Program-made: the position numbers and the translations under genes
Source of the DNA: Siniperca chuatsi
Taxonomy: Eukaryota; Chordata; Actinopteri; Centrarchiformes; Sinipercidae
DNA: 64,000 bases
Direction: 5' to 3'
Assembly: GCF_020085105.1 (NCBI RefSeq)
Contig: NC_058051.1
Location: 20,039,955-20,103,954, forward strand
Notes under the pieces: generated by a model
What the model was told of the DNA's origin: nothing
Seen by the model: the letters and a program-made list of their open reading frames with translations, nothing else
Databases searched by the model: none
Shown here: piece after piece, positions 63,585 through 64,000 of the stretch
Position numbering within the stretch: position 1 is the first letter of the stretch
Layout: each line of letters starts with the position of its first letter

Positions 63585-63888
63585 ATGGCCCTGAACCCCA
63601 ACGCGGTGGGGAGAAGGGACTCAGAATGCACCGAGACGGACGATCTCCAGCCGGAGGGTGGCGAACCCCCGAAGAATTCAGCCGCCACCTCGGCCACAGC
63701 CAACCAAAATGGCGATCAGCCTGGATGTGGAGACAGTGTAATGCCCGAACAAGAAGCCCCTGAGCGGCGGAGGAGCGTGCAGGCGGACGCTCGGAGCTTT
63801 AGCAGTTCTCCCTTGCCAGGCCAGAGACCGAGCGAAGAGCTGCCACGGAGGGGTTTTCAAATCCCGAGGAAGATAAAAGAACGGAAAG
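63585..63888 (+). CDS. TASOR: Probable TASOR (FAM208A) first coding exon, partial gene
   Basis: TASOR is the scaffold of the HUSH complex, which silences retroelements through H3K9me3. Only the first coding exon is in the window. It encodes about 101 residues: MALNPNAVGRRDSECTETDD, then a low-complexity acidic/Ser/Pro-rich stretch, ending SEELPRRGFQIPRKIKERK before a donor (AACGGAAAG then GTGGTG). The motif ELPRRGFQIPRK is what I remember from the end of the disordered N-terminus of vertebrate TASOR, just before its PARP-like domain. TASOR lies near ASB14-DNAH12 in human 3p14.3, which supports the call. The rest of the N-terminus is not diagnostic, so the identity is moderate. Confidence 0.6.
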
Positions 63889-64000
63889 GTGGTGCCATAT
63901 CGCTGCAATTTTGAACAGAGCCTGCCCTGTCTTTCATAATTCTGCTGCTGCATGTTGCTAGCCCACTAGCTAGCTAATAGCTGGCTGGTCTCGCTATTGT

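Overview
This is vertebrate nuclear DNA, most probably from a ray-finned (teleost, likely percomorph) fish. Genes have many short coding exons with GT-AG introns, mostly 80-400 bp. The intergenic DNA is full of (CA/TG)n tracts and of interspersed repeats that I recognise as widespread in bony fish. No bacterial, plasmid or viral features are visible, and I found no intact transposase or reverse-transcriptase reading frame.

Layout. Bases 1-17,460 are a gene-free stretch with at least ten simple-sequence tracts, several short non-autonomous repeats and a few unique AT-rich, motif-dense patches that could be enhancers. On the minus strand, 20,075-27,613 is a complete 13-exon SLC17A9 gene (vesicular nucleotide transporter; 466 aa as I assemble it). 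Its 3'UTR may run down to about 17,464. After a cluster of nested repeats (28.3-29.8 kb) comes a complete 4-exon GID8 gene, also on the minus strand (30,760-32,218; 228 aa, the family length).

On the plus strand, DNAH12 (axonemal inner-arm dynein heavy chain) runs from 34,811 to 57,768. I joined 73 coding exons and every splice phase closes, giving 3,973 aa with no break. ASB14 (ankyrin repeat and SOCS box protein; 9 coding exons, 583 aa) follows at 59,860-62,520. The window ends in the first coding exon of what is probably TASOR/FAM208A (63,585-63,888), whose remainder lies beyond the edge.

Context. In mammals SLC17A9-GID8 and ASB14-DNAH12-(TASOR) sit on two different chromosomes (human 20q13.33 and 3p14.3). 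The 2.6 kb between the GID8 and DNAH12 starts therefore joins two conserved blocks. The genes are unrelated in job: vesicular ATP loading, the CTLH/GID ubiquitin ligase, ciliary motility, a cullin-5 type ubiquitin ligase adaptor and HUSH silencing. They do not form one pathway. The best regulatory signal is a FOX site beside a near-consensus RFX X-box upstream of DNAH12, as expected for a motile-cilium gene. I see no convincing undescribed system. The most useful leads are this promoter, two GC-AG introns, a 27-nt in-frame microexon and the repeat architecture around GID8.
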